64,000 nucleotides of DNA from Streptomyces sp. NBC_01296 (GCF_035984415.1 NZ_CP130720.1:3844001-3908000); one strand, 5' to 3'. Numbered from the stretch's first letter, positions 8,778-17,174 are shown. Numbers and translations are program-made. Notes: generated from the letters alone by a model not told the origin.

Positions 8778-10778
8778 TCACGATCCGGCGTTGACGTTGG
8801 CGAGGACGGCGGTGGCGATCGCCAGGACCACGGCGCCGGCGAGCAGGGCGCTCAGGTAGCTCTGCACGTTGCCGGTCTGGGCCCGGCGTACGAGGCTGCC
8901 GAGCAGCCGGGGGCCGGCGCCCGCGCCGCGGACGTACGTGTCCACGACCTCGCGGTCGAGGAAGCGGACGAGGCTCGCGGCGGCGCGGACGGGGCGGACG
9001 AACAGCCGGTCGTAGAGGGCGTCGAGGTGGAAGCCGTCGGCCGCGTGGCGGTGCAGCGGGCCGAGCAGCGCCCGGCCGGGGTCGGGGGCTGCTCCGGCCG
9101 GGACGGCGGGGTGGTCGTGGGTGACCTCGGCGACCTCGGGGGTCTCGGCGGCGGACTCCGCGGCGGCGGAGGACGCGGACGCGCCGGCTCCGTAGCCGAC
9201 GGCGACGGCCTTGGCCGTGGCCCGCTGCCACAGGGCGTAGGTCAGCACCGCGCCGACGGCGGCGGCTCCCGTGCCGAGCACCGAGGTGGTCAGGGACGGG
9301 GTGAGTTCGTTGCCGTCGAACCAGTCGGCGATCGGGCCGGCGACGAGGCCGAAGCCGATCGTCGGGATCGCGAGCAGCCACAGCACGCCGGTCATGGCGA
9401 CGGGCTCCTTGCCGTGGTCGGGGGCGGCGGCGCCCCGGCCGCGGAAGGCCATCAGCCACAGCCGGGTGGCGTAGGCGGCGGTGAGCAGGGCGGTCAGCAC
9501 GCCGGCGACGAGGACGACCCAGCCGGCGGCGCTGGGAGCGGACTGCGAGTGCCCGCCGGCGGCGTGCTCGGCGGCGACGAGGACGGCTTCCTTGGAGAAG
9601 AAGCCGGCGAAGGGCGGAATCGCGGCGAGCGCGAGCAGCGCGATCGTCATGGTCCAGAAGGCGTCGGGGATGCGCTTGGCCAGGCCGTCCATCCGGGACA
9701 TGGCGGCCAGGGAGTTCGTCCCGGCGGCGTGGATGATCACGCCCGCACCGAGGAACAGGAGTGCCTTGAAGAAGCCGTGGGACAGGAGGTGGAAGACGGC
9801 GGCGCCGCGGTCGCCGACGGCCAGGGCCCCGAGCATGTAGCCGAGCTGGCCGACCGTGGAGTAGGCGAGCACGCGCTTGATGTCGTCCTGGGCCAGGGCG
9901 GCGAGGCCGGAACCGAGCATCGTGACGGCCGCCATGACGGCCATGACCACCAGTGCGGCCCGGGAGGCCGCGAAGACCGGGAGGAGGCGGGCGACGAAGT
10001 AGATACCGGCGGCGACCATCGTCGCGGCGTGGATCAGTGCGGAGACCGGGGTGGGGCCCGCCATGGCGTCCGGGAGCCAGGTGTGCAGCGGGAACTGCGC
10101 GGACTTGCCCGCGACGCCGGCGAGCAGGAGGAGCGCGATCAGCGTCGGGTGGTCGAGCCCGCCCGCGGCGACGGTGCCCAGGATCTTGGGGATCTCGAAG
10201 GAGTCGGCGTCGGCGGCGAGCGCGAACAGGCCGATCAGGAAGGGGACGTCGCCGAGCTTGGTGACGAGGAAGGCCTTGAGGGAGGCGGAGCGGGCCGCCT
10301 CGGTCTCCCAGTAGTGGCCGACGAGGAAGTACGAGCAGATGCCCATGATCTCCCAGCCGACCAGCAGCACCATCAGGTCGCCGGAGTAGACGACGAGCAG
10401 CATGGCGGAGGTGAACAGTGACACCAGAGCGGCATACGACGGGTAGCGCGGGTCCTCGCGGAGGTACGCCGTCGAGTAGAGCTGTACGCAGGTGGCGACG
10501 ACGCCGACCAGCACGGCGACCAGCACGGCGAAGCCGTCCAGGTAGAGCGCGAGGTCGATCGGCACCGAGCCGGTCGGGGTCAGCTCCGTCGAGGCGGCGA
10601 TCGGCTGGCCGCCGCCCTGGCGGACGGCGACGAGCACGGCCAGCACGGCCGCGGCCAGCACCGGCAGTACCGCGAGGGGCCGGACGAATCCGGGTGCGCT
10701 GCGGCCGAGCAGCAGTCCCGCCACCGCGCCCAGGAAGGGCAGGAGCGGGACGAGGACCGCGAGGGTCGTGGTGCTCAC
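8778..10778 (-). CDS. nuoL2: NADH-quinone oxidoreductase subunit L, second copy
   Basis: The 666-residue product is the largest antiporter-like subunit, with GWEIMGICSYFLVGHYWE, GKSAQFPLHTWLPDAMAGPT and the C-terminal lateral-helix region. A low-complexity Ala/Ser/Glu-rich insert lies around residues 545-590, just before the last conserved segment (HLDALYDRLFVRP). The GTG start overlaps the nuoK2 stop (GTGA). It belongs to the membrane arm of the second complex I. Confidence 0.91.
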   Translation of the reverse strand: MSTTTLAVLVPLLPFLGAVAGLLLGRSAPGFVRPLAVLPVLAAAVLAVLVAVRQGGGQPIAASTELTPTGSVPIDLALYLDGFAVLVAVLVGVVATCVQLYSTAYLREDPRYPSYAALVSLFTSAMLLVVYSGDLMVLLVGWEIMGICSYFLVGHYWETEAARSASLKAFLVTKLGDVPFLIGLFALAADADSFEIPKILGTVAAGGLDHPTLIALLLLAGVAGKSAQFPLHTWLPDAMAGPTPVSALIHAATMVAAGIYFVARLLPVFAASRAALVVMAVMAAVTMLGSGLAALAQDDIKRVLAYSTVGQLGYMLGALAVGDRGAAVFHLLSHGFFKALLFLGAGVIIHAAGTNSLAAMSRMDGLAKRIPDAFWTMTIALLALAAIPPFAGFFSKEAVLVAAEHAAGGHSQSAPSAAGWVVLVAGVLTALLTAAYATRLWLMAFRGRGAAAPDHGKEPVAMTGVLWLLAIPTIGFGLVAGPIADWFDGNELTPSLTTSVLGTGAAAVGAVLTYALWQRATAKAVAVGYGAGASASSAAAESAAETPEVAEVTHDHPAVPAGAAPDPGRALLGPLHRHAADGFHLDALYDRLFVRPVRAAASLVRFLDREVVDTYVRGAGAGPRLLGSLVRRAQTGNVQSYLSALLAGAVVLAIATAVLANVNAGS

Positions 10779-11122
10779 GCGGTGACCTCGCTCTGGTTGT
10801 TCGGGGCGGGTTCGTGGCCCTCGGCGGTGTCGCGCAGCCGGTCGACGTCGGAGGTGCCGCGGTTGCGGTAGACCATCAGCACGATGGCGAGGCCGATGCC
10901 GATCTCGGCGGCGGCGATGGCGATCGTGAACAGGGTGAGGGCCTGGCCGGCGTGGAGGGTGTCGCGCAGCCAGACGTCGAAGGCCACCAGGTTGAGGTTG
11001 ACGGCGTTGAGCATCAGCTCGACGGACATCAGGACCAGGATGGCGTTGCGGCGGGCGAGCACTCCGTACAGGCCCGTGCTGAAGAGGAGCGCCGCGAGCA
11101 CGGCGGGATAGGCGAGGTGCAT
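10775..11122 (-). CDS. nuoK2: NADH-quinone oxidoreductase subunit K, second copy
   Basis: This is a 115-residue three-helix membrane subunit with the conserved NAILVLMSVELMLNAVNLNL segment that carries the buried glutamates of NuoK. It is slightly longer than the usual ~100 residues because of a polar C-terminal tail. ATG start, four-base overlap with the nuoJ2 stop. Confidence 0.93.
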   Translation of the reverse strand: MHLAYPAVLAALLFSTGLYGVLARRNAILVLMSVELMLNAVNLNLVAFDVWLRDTLHAGQALTLFTIAIAAAEIGIGLAIVLMVYRNRGTSDVDRLRDTAEGHEPAPNNQSEVTA

Positions 11123-11715
11123 CAGCGCTGCTGCCCCTTCTTGTCATCGGGCTCACCGGCGGCGTCCCTGCGGGAGAGCACGATGGCGCCGATCAGGGCC
11201 GCGAGGAGGAGGACGGAGAGCGCTTCGAAGGGCAGTACCCAGTGCTGGAAGAGCATCTCGCCGGTCACCTGGGTGGAGCCCTGGGCGGGGCCGTCGAGAT
11301 CGATCCAGGTGGTGCGGAACGCGTCGACGACGACCCAGACGAGCGCGGTGGCCGCGACGAGGGCGACGCCGAGGGCGACCCAGCGGTTGTTCGAGTCGGC
11401 GTCCGGGGAGCGGCCGATGGGGGCCTTGGTGAGCATCAGCCCGAAGAGGAGGAGGACGACCACGGAACCGAGATAGATCAGGACCTGGACCCAGGCGATG
11501 AACTCGGCGGTCAGCAGCAGGTACTCGACGGCGATCCCGCCGAGCGCGACGACCAGCCAGAGGGCGGCGTGCACGAGCTGCTTGGTGGTGACCGTGATCG
11601 CGGCCGCGCCGAGGGTGGCGAGGCCGACGAGGACGAAGGCGATCTCGACGCCGGTCGGGGAGAGGAACCCGTTGCCCGTCGCCGCGGCGGCCAGGGCGGT
11701 GGCTGCGGGGGTCAC
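11122..11715 (-). CDS. nuoJ2: NADH-quinone oxidoreductase subunit J, second copy
   Basis: The 197-residue product has five predicted membrane helices and the NuoJ segment WVQVLIYLGSVVVLLLFGLML, which corresponds to the pi-bulge helix of the family. The GTG start at 11715 overlaps the nuoI2 stop (GTGA). It sits between NuoH/A and NuoK in the membrane arm. Confidence 0.9.
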   Translation of the reverse strand: MTPAATALAAAATGNGFLSPTGVEIAFVLVGLATLGAAAITVTTKQLVHAALWLVVALGGIAVEYLLLTAEFIAWVQVLIYLGSVVVLLLFGLMLTKAPIGRSPDADSNNRWVALGVALVAATALVWVVVDAFRTTWIDLDGPAQGSTQVTGEMLFQHWVLPFEALSVLLLAALIGAIVLSRRDAAGEPDDKKGQQR

Positions 11716-12317
11716 GCGTCTCCCTCCGGGGTGTTCGGGGCATCGGTCCCGGGCGCCGCGGGCTCGGCGGGTGCGGCGGCAGCGGCGGCTGCCGCGGCTG
11801 CGGCCTCGGCCTTCTCCACCGCCTTGCGGGCGGCGGCGATCTCCTTGGGTTCCTCCGCGGCCGGGTCCAGGGCGGGCGGCGCCGGGACGGTCCACATCCA
11901 CTCGCGCAGCTTGTCGCGCTCGTGGGTGAGTTCGAGGATGTCCGTCTCCGCGTACTCGAACTCCGGCGACCAGAAGAGGGCGTCGAAGGGGCACACCTCG
12001 ATGCAGATGCCGCAGTACATGCAGAGGGAGAAGTCGATGGCGAAGCGGTCGAGGACGTTGCGGCTGCGCTCGCGGCCGCCGGGGGCGGCGGCCGGGACCG
12101 TCTCCTTGTGGGAGTCGATGTAGATGCACCAGTCGGGGCACTCGCGGGCGCACAGCATGCAGACCGTGCAGTTCTCCTCGAACAGGCCGATGACCCCGCG
12201 GGTGCGGGGCGGGAGCTCGGGCTGCACCTCGGGGTACTGGGCGGTGTGCGCGCGCTTCGTCATCGTGCGCAGGGTGACGGCAAGGCCCTTGGCCAGGCCG
12301 GATCCGGGGATGGGCAT
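11712..12317 (-). CDS. nuoI2: NADH-quinone oxidoreductase subunit I, second copy (2x[4Fe-4S])
   Basis: This 201-residue ferredoxin-like subunit has two complete cluster motifs, CTVCMLCARECP and CMYCGICIEVCP, for clusters N6a and N6b. These pass electrons toward NuoB. The C-terminus (from about residue 165) is an alanine tract with an alternating Lys/Glu helix, then a Pro/Ala/Glu tail, not present in ordinary NuoI. ATG start at 12317, overlapping the nuoH2 stop. All eight cysteines are intact, so it should bind its clusters. Confidence 0.92.
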   Translation of the reverse strand: MPIPGSGLAKGLAVTLRTMTKRAHTAQYPEVQPELPPRTRGVIGLFEENCTVCMLCARECPDWCIYIDSHKETVPAAAPGGRERSRNVLDRFAIDFSLCMYCGICIEVCPFDALFWSPEFEYAETDILELTHERDKLREWMWTVPAPPALDPAAEEPKEIAAARKAVEKAEAAAAAAAAAAAPAEPAAPGTDAPNTPEGDA

Positions 12318-13276
12318 CAGCTGATCGCCACCTTCACGATGCCGGTGAGCGCGATCTGGGCGAGCGCGAGCGGGATGAGTGTGGTCCAGGCGAGCTTCTG
12401 GAGCTGGTCCTCGCGCAGTCGCGGGTAGGTGACGCGGAGCCAGATCACGACGAAGGCGAGGACCGCGGTCTTGAGGAGGGTCCAGACCCAGCCGTCGGCG
12501 ACGGGCCCGTGCCAGCCGCCGAGGAACAGGACGGTGGTGAGGGCGCAGAGGACGACGATGCCGGCGTACTCGGCGAGCAGGAACAGCGCGAAGCGCAGGC
12601 CGGTGTACTCGGTGTACGCGCCGAAGATGATCTCGGAGTCGGCGACGGGCATGTCGAAGGGGGGACGCTGGAGTTCGGCGAGGCCGGCGGTGAAGAAGAC
12701 GAGCGCGCCGGTGATCTGCCAGGGCAGCCACCACCAGTGGAAGGCGCCGACGATGCCGGGGAGGGACACGGTCCCGGCGGCCATGGCGACGGAGGCGGCG
12801 GCGAGCAGCATGGGGAGCTCGTACGCGAGGAGCTGCGCGGCGGTGCGCAGGCCTCCCAGCAGGGAGAACTTGTTCGCGGAGGCCCAGCCGGCCATGAGGC
12901 TGCCGAGGACGCCGACGCCCATGACGGCGAGTACGAAGAACAGCCCGGCGTCGATGACCTGGCCGACCGCGCCTTCGCCCGGGCCGATGGGGATGGCGAT
13001 GAGGACGAGGAGGTACGGGAGCAGGGCGACGGCGGGGGCGAGCTGGAAGATGCGGCGGTCGGCGTTGGCCGGGACGACGTCTTCCTTCTGCGCGAATTTC
13101 ACGCCGTCGGCGACGAGCTGGGCCCAGCCGTGGAAACCACCGGCGTACATGGGGCCGAGGCGGCCCTGCATGTGCGCCATCACCTTGTGCTCGGTCTGCC
13201 CGACGACGAGCGGGAGCACGAGGAAGACGGCGAAGACGACGATGAGTCGCAGGGCGACGTCGAGGACGTCGTTCAC
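12317..13276 (-). CDS. nuoH2: NADH-quinone oxidoreductase subunit H, second copy
   Basis: The 319-residue membrane subunit contains the quinone-channel motifs of NuoH: QGRLGPMYAGGFHGWAQLVA, ADGVKFAQKEDVVP and RPPFDMPVADSEII. NuoH links the peripheral and membrane arms and forms much of the quinone tunnel with NuoB and NuoD. The start is a GTG overlapping the nuoC2 stop. Unlike the main-operon NuoH, it has no long polar C-terminal tail. The quinone site would need a NuoD, which this operon does not encode. Confidence 0.92.
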   Translation of the reverse strand: MNDVLDVALRLIVVFAVFLVLPLVVGQTEHKVMAHMQGRLGPMYAGGFHGWAQLVADGVKFAQKEDVVPANADRRIFQLAPAVALLPYLLVLIAIPIGPGEGAVGQVIDAGLFFVLAVMGVGVLGSLMAGWASANKFSLLGGLRTAAQLLAYELPMLLAAASVAMAAGTVSLPGIVGAFHWWWLPWQITGALVFFTAGLAELQRPPFDMPVADSEIIFGAYTEYTGLRFALFLLAEYAGIVVLCALTTVLFLGGWHGPVADGWVWTLLKTAVLAFVVIWLRVTYPRLREDQLQKLAWTTLIPLALAQIALTGIVKVAIS

Positions 13277-14691
13277 GCGTCGCCTCCGTTGTCGGATTCG
13301 GATTCAGGGGTGTGGCCGGTGCCGGCCTCGGGCTCCGCGCCGGGGTCGGCCGTGCCGGGGGCGGGTGCCTTCGGCTCGGCCTCGGGCCGAGGGCCGGCCT
13401 TCGGCTCGGCCTTCGGGCCCGGGGTGGACATCGGCTCGGCCTTCGGGCCCGGCTCGGCCGCGGGTGCGGCGCCGGACTTCGGCTCCGGTGCCGGTGCCGG
13501 TGCCGGTGCCAGTGCCGGTGCCGGTGCCGGTGCCGGTGTCGGTTCCGGTGTCGAGCCCTGGTCCGAGTCCTGGTCCGCGAAGGCTGGCTGGGGGTTGTGC
13601 CAGGGGGCGTCCGTGCTGCGGGGGGCCGGGCGCCTGCCCGGCGCCACCGTGCGCCCGGCGGCCGCCTGGCTCGCCGAGCCGTCGGCTGCCGTGCGGGCAC
13701 GGCGGGCCGGACGCGGAGCGGCGTCGGTCTGCGCCGCGTCCTCGGTCCCCGGCTGCCCCGGGGGGACGGCCTGGGACGCGGCCCCGGCCGGGGCATCGGC
13801 TCCCGGCGCGGCCGGCGTCGCTCCGGCCTCCGCCGGCGGGACGGCCTGGCTGGCCGAGCCTTCCGATGCCGTGCGGGCACGGCGGGCCGGGCGCGGGGTC
13901 TCGGCTCCGGCCTCCGCCGGCGGGACGGCCTGGCTGGCCGAGCCTTCCGAAGCCGTGCGAGTACGACGGGCCGGGCGCGGGGTCTCGGCTCCGGCCTCCG
14001 CCGGCGGGGTCGCCGGGTCGGTCGGGGCGTCCGTTGCCGGGCGGGGGCGGCGGGTCGGGGCGCCCTCGCGGGGGGCGCGGGCGGTGCGGGCCGGGCGGGC
14101 GGGGGCCGGCGGGAGCTGGCCCTTGAGCGGGCCCCAGTCGTTGGGGTCCGGGACGCCCGGCGGGAGCATCTGGCGGCGCTTCGGGGCGTCGGGGTCGTGC
14201 GCCTCGCCCGGCTCCTTGGCGCCCGGCCAGGCCTTCGCGACGCGCGCGGCCAGGACGAAGTCCTTGCGCAGCGGGTGGCCCTCGAAGTTCTCCGGGAGGA
14301 GGAGGGGAACCAGGTGCGGGTGGTCGGTGAAGACGACCCCGAACATCTCGTACGTTTCGCGTTCGTGCCATTCCGCGCCCGCGTAGATCGCGACCGCGGA
14401 AGGGAGGGAGGGCGCCGAGTGCGGGACCGTCGTGCGCAGGAGCAGGCGGCGTACGCGGTGGTTCTCGAGGGACACGACGTGGGCGCAGATCCGGAAGCCG
14501 GTGCCCGGCTCGTCCACCGCGCTCAGCCAGTCGAAGTACGTGCAGCCCAGCTTGTCGCGGGCGATCTCCAGCGACGGGATCCAGCTGCCGACCGGCACGT
14601 CGACGGTCAGGACGTCGTACGCGTACTCGGCCACCGCCTCCGCGCCGAAGATCGTCGCAGCCGCGTCGGGGAGGGAGTCGTAGAGGTTCAT
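13273..14691 (-). CDS. nuoC2: NADH-quinone oxidoreductase subunit C, second copy, with long repetitive tail
   Basis: Residues 1 to about 165 form a NuoC (30 kDa) domain, with the signature AEWHERETYEMFGVVF and the HPLRKDF segment that would contact NuoB. After that comes an unusual tail of about 300 residues, rich in Pro, Ala, Glu and Arg and containing tandem 28-residue units (core TPRPARRARTASEGSASQ), then an (Ala-Pro)n stretch and Pro/Lys/Glu-rich end. Ordinary NuoC is about 160-250 residues. The tail is not a NuoD domain: no NuoD motif is present. The ATG start overlaps the nuoB2 stop. The frame stays open through all repeats, so this is unlikely to be a sequencing artefact. Confidence 0.88.
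   Translation of the reverse strand: MNLYDSLPDAAATIFGAEAVAEYAYDVLTVDVPVGSWIPSLEIARDKLGCTYFDWLSAVDEPGTGFRICAHVVSLENHRVRRLLLRTTVPHSAPSLPSAVAIYAGAEWHERETYEMFGVVFTDHPHLVPLLLPENFEGHPLRKDFVLAARVAKAWPGAKEPGEAHDPDAPKRRQMLPPGVPDPNDWGPLKGQLPPAPARPARTARAPREGAPTRRPRPATDAPTDPATPPAEAGAETPRPARRTRTASEGSASQAVPPAEAGAETPRPARRARTASEGSASQAVPPAEAGATPAAPGADAPAGAASQAVPPGQPGTEDAAQTDAAPRPARRARTAADGSASQAAAGRTVAPGRRPAPRSTDAPWHNPQPAFADQDSDQGSTPEPTPAPAPAPALAPAPAPAPEPKSGAAPAAEPGPKAEPMSTPGPKAEPKAGPRPEAEPKAPAPGTADPGAEPEAGTGHTPESESDNGGDA
13486..13549. repeat. Hexanucleotide GGTGCC array inside nuoC2
   Basis: About ten near-perfect GGTGCC units, with single-base variants such as AGTGCC and GGTGTC, encode an alternating Ala-Pro stretch in the NuoC2 tail. 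Unit length is a multiple of three, so gain or loss of a copy would keep the frame. Confidence 0.85.
13827..14012. repeat. 84-bp tandem repeat inside nuoC2
   Basis: Two full 84-base units start at 13827 and 13911 and a third begins at 13995 before diverging. The two full units differ at only a few bases. Each encodes 28 residues containing TPRPARR and SEGSASQ. Degenerate partial copies lie at about 13655-13715 and 13770-13790. The length keeps the reading frame. Confidence 0.9.
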
Positions 14692-15290
14692 GCGTCGGCC
14701 CCCGGTGCGGGCGGCGGCGTGATCAGGCCGCTGGTGAGCTGCCCGACCGACGGCCCCGCCGCGTAGCGGTCCGCCAGCGATTCCCGAGCGATCTTCTCCT
14801 GGAGCTTGAGGATGCCCTGCAGCAGCGCCTCCGGGCGCGGCGGGCAGCCGGGGACGTAGACGTCGACGGGGATGATCTGGTCGACACCCTTCGTCACCGA
14901 GTACGAGTCCCAGTACGGCCCGCCGCAGTTGGAGCAGGCGCCGAAGGAGATGACGTACTTCGGCTCCGGCATCTGCTCGTAGAGCCGCTTCACGGCCGGG
15001 GCCATCTTGTCCGTCACCGTGCCCGAGACGATCATCAGGTCCGCCTGGCGCGGGCCGGGGGCGAAGGGGATCACGCCGAGCCGGATGAAGTCGTGCCGGG
15101 CCATCGACGCGGCGATGAACTCGATCGCGCAGCAGGCGAGGCCGAAGTTGAAGACCCACAGGCTGTAGCGGCGGCCCCAGTTCAGGACCACCTTCATGGG
15201 TTCCGGGGCGAGGCGGGAGAGGACTCCCAGTCTCCTGGGCTCCGGGAGCAGCTGGGGCTCGGCCGGCGTCGCGGCCGGTGTCACGTCCAT
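14688..15290 (-). CDS. nuoB2: NADH-quinone oxidoreductase subunit B, second copy
   Basis: The 200-residue product carries all ligands for the terminal cluster N2: the tandem cysteines in FGLACCAIEF, the cysteine in GACSNCGGPYWDSYSV and PGCPPRP. It would hand electrons to quinone at the NuoB/NuoD/NuoH junction. I chose the ATG at 15290, which gives a 10-base overlap with nuoA2; a GTG at 15285 is possible. The tail after residue 170 is Pro/Ala-rich and not conserved. Confidence 0.92.
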   Translation of the reverse strand: MDVTPAATPAEPQLLPEPRRLGVLSRLAPEPMKVVLNWGRRYSLWVFNFGLACCAIEFIAASMARHDFIRLGVIPFAPGPRQADLMIVSGTVTDKMAPAVKRLYEQMPEPKYVISFGACSNCGGPYWDSYSVTKGVDQIIPVDVYVPGCPPRPEALLQGILKLQEKIARESLADRYAAGPSVGQLTSGLITPPPAPGADA

Positions 15291-15688
15291 TCGAGGACGC
15301 CCTTCTTGTACGCGTAGAGCAGGCCGACGGCCAGGAAGCCCAGGAAGATGAACATCTCCACGAGCGTCGTGGCGCCGTAACCGGCGGCGGCGAACACCGT
15401 CGCCCACGGGAAGAGGAAGATCGAGTCGACGGCGAAGATGACGTAGAGGAACGCGTACACGTAGTAGCGGACCTGGGTGTGCGCCCAGCCCTCGCCGACG
15501 GGGTCGACACCGCACTCGTACGTCAGCAGCTTCTCAGGGGTCGGGACGACCGGTCTCAGCAGGCGGCCCGCGCCGAACGCGACGGCCACGAAGAGCACAC
15601 CGAGGACGGCCAGCAGGCCGACGACCGAATAACTCCGGAAATAGTCCGCTGCGAGCACGGTTACGGTCGATACCGTTGGGTCGGGCAC
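15281..15688 (-). CDS. nuoA2: NADH-quinone oxidoreductase subunit A, second copy
   Basis: This is a 135-residue three-helix subunit with the NuoA loop motif LLTYECGVDPVGEG and the FAVDSIFLFPWA segment. The frame extends to a GTG at 15712, but the GTG at 15688 has a good ribosome site (GAGGAA five bases upstream), so I use it. It is first in the ten-gene nuo2 operon, divergent from the first sensor kinase. Confidence 0.9.
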   Translation of the reverse strand: MPDPTVSTVTVLAADYFRSYSVVGLLAVLGVLFVAVAFGAGRLLRPVVPTPEKLLTYECGVDPVGEGWAHTQVRYYVYAFLYVIFAVDSIFLFPWATVFAAAGYGATTLVEMFIFLGFLAVGLLYAYKKGVLEWT

Positions 15689-15736
15689 GTCCGTTCCTCG
15701 CTCCTTGGCCACTGTCGACGATCTGGTACGGACGGG

Positions 15737-15742
15737 AGTCTA
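15737..15742 (-). promoter_or_regulatory. Probable -10 element of the nuo2 operon promoter
   Basis: Read on the minus strand this is TAGACT, a good Streptomyces vegetative -10, about 50 bases upstream of the nuoA2 GTG. No good -35 is visible; that region is instead occupied by the G/C dyad at 15760-15775. Between them the minus strand reads TGTGTGAACC, which contains one half of a Rex-type site (TGTGAAC) without a matching second half. Confidence 0.45.
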
Positions 15743-15759
15743 GGGCCTGGTTCACACAG

Positions 15760-15775
15760 GGTGGGGTTATCCCCC
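15760..15775. promoter_or_regulatory. Shared dyad motif upstream of kinase 1 and in the nuoA2 promoter region
   Basis: GGTGGGGTTATCCCCC is a near-perfect palindrome (GGGG-TTAT-CCCC core) located 76 bases upstream of the first kinase ATG and at about -30 to -45 of the putative nuoA2 promoter. The identical 16 bases occur upstream of kinase 2 at 17291. A regulator binding here could control kinase 1 and nuo2 together. Confidence 0.6.
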
Positions 15776-15835
15776 GTTTACTGCGGCCCGGCTGCCCCAT
15801 GGCACCCGCGCGGCGATATTGGCAGGCTGGGGCGC

Positions 15836-17059
15836 ATGACCGCGCGCATTCAAGTCTCCCACCAGGATCCCGACAACGACCGGCCTCCCCCCGTACGCCC
15901 GGCCCTGGGGTCCGTGGCGTGGAAAGAGACCGTCCATCTGTTGAGCAATCTTCCGCTCGCACTCGTCGGGTTCGTCTACACCGTGACCATGGTGGCGACC
16001 GCGGGCGGCCTGTCCGTGACCGCGATCGGTCTTCCGCTGCTCGCAGGCGGCCTGCTCGCGTCCCGCCAGCTGGGACGGCTGGAGCGGACGAGGGCGCGCG
16101 CACTGCTCGGCGTACGGGTGGAGGAGCCGACCCCGCTGCCGGGGCCGCGGCGGGCCGGCGGGTTCTTCCCCTGGCTGTGGGCGGGCGTGAAGGACCCGGT
16201 GGCCTGGCGGACCGTGCTGTACGAGCTGGTGCGGCTGCCGTGGGGGGTGCTGACCTTCGCGGTGGCGCTGGTCGGGCTGCTGGTGCTGTGGCCGGTGCTG
16301 CCGTACGTGGTGCGCTGGCTGTCGAACGTGGACCGGCTGATGGTACGGGGGCTGCTGTCGCCCTCGGACGAGCTGGAGCGGCGGATCGCGGAGCTGGAGT
16401 CCGACCGGGGGGTGGTCGTCGACACGGCGGCGGCCGACCTGCGGCGCATCGAGCGGGACCTGCACGACGGCGCGCAGGCGCGGCTGGTGGCGCTGGCGAT
16501 GGGGCTGGGCCTGGCCAAGGAGAAGCTGCTGGAGGATCCCGAGGGGGCGGCGGCGATGGTGGACGAGGCGCACGGGGAAGTGAAGCTGGCGCTGCAGGAG
16601 CTGCGGGACCTGGCGCGGGGGATCCACCCGGCGGTGCTGACGGACCGGGGGCTGGATGCGGCGCTGTCGTCGGTGGCGTCGCGGTGCGTGGTGCCGGTGA
16701 AGGTGGCGGTGGATCTGCCGGAGCGGCCTGCGGCCGCGATCGAGGGGATCGCGTACTTCACGGTGTCGGAGCTGCTGCAGAACGTGAGCAAGCATGCGGG
16801 GGCGCGCATCGCGAGCGTGGAGGTGTGGCGGACTGCGGCCGCGGGCGGCGGCCGGGCCGGGGGCGAACCCGGGGCCGGGGCGCGGCTTTTGATACGGGTG
16901 TCGGATGACGGGCGGGGCGGGGCCGATGCGGTGGGCGGGTCGGGTCTGGCGGGGCTGGCGGAGCGGCTGCGGGCCGTGGACGGGGTGTTCGTCGTCGACT
17001 CCCCCGAGGGGGAGGGGACGGTGGTGACGGCGGAGTTGCCGTGGCGCGGGCGCGGCTGA
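15836..17059 (+). CDS. Sensor histidine kinase 1 of the paired system (HisKA_3 type)
   Basis: The 407-residue protein has an N-terminal membrane sensor region (about residues 35-165, several hydrophobic segments, PF13796-like), then a HisKA_3 dimerisation domain with phospho-acceptor His210 in ERDLHDGAQARL, and a HATPase_c domain with FTVSELLQNVSKH and DDGRGGADAVGGSGLAGL. It would autophosphorylate and pass phosphate to the LuxR-type regulator at 18830. The ATG at 15836 was chosen because the membrane region begins soon after it. Its last codons are the first unit of a 23-bp tandem array. Confidence 0.9.
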   Translation: MTARIQVSHQDPDNDRPPPVRPALGSVAWKETVHLLSNLPLALVGFVYTVTMVATAGGLSVTAIGLPLLAGGLLASRQLGRLERTRARALLGVRVEEPTPLPGPRRAGGFFPWLWAGVKDPVAWRTVLYELVRLPWGVLTFAVALVGLLVLWPVLPYVVRWLSNVDRLMVRGLLSPSDELERRIAELESDRGVVVDTAAADLRRIERDLHDGAQARLVALAMGLGLAKEKLLEDPEGAAAMVDEAHGEVKLALQELRDLARGIHPAVLTDRGLDAALSSVASRCVVPVKVAVDLPERPAAAIEGIAYFTVSELLQNVSKHAGARIASVEVWRTAAAGGGRAGGEPGAGARLLIRVSDDGRGGADAVGGSGLAGLAERLRAVDGVFVVDSPEGEGTVVTAELPWRGRG

Positions 17060-17172
17060 TGCCGTGGCGCGGGCGCGGCTGATGCCGGGGCCCGGGCGCG
17101 GCTGATGCCGGGGCCCGGGCGCGGCTGATGCCGGGGCCCGGGCGCGGCTGATGCCGGGGCCCGGGCGCGGGC
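17041..17172. repeat. 23-bp tandem repeat spanning the 3' end of kinase 1
   Basis: Units begin at 17041, 17064, 17087, 17110 and 17133, with a partial one at 17156. The first carries the last codons and TGA stop of kinase 1, so the gene's end has been copied about five times into the spacer. The first two units read GTGGCGCGGGCGCGGCTGAT...; the later ones have GGGGCCCGGG at the left side. Confidence 0.92.
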
Positions 17173-17174
17173 CC

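Noticed and set aside
13273..14190. NuoC2 tail as a NuoC-NuoD fusion
   Set aside because: No NuoD motif (GPQHPSTHG, GGVDR end) is present; the tail is repeats and low-complexity sequence.
5636..15688. The ten-gene set as an Mrp antiporter or Ech/Fpo-type hydrogenase
   Set aside because: NuoA, J, K, H, B and I with full Fe-S motifs are present and no hydrogenase large subunit or Mrp E/F/G subunits are seen.
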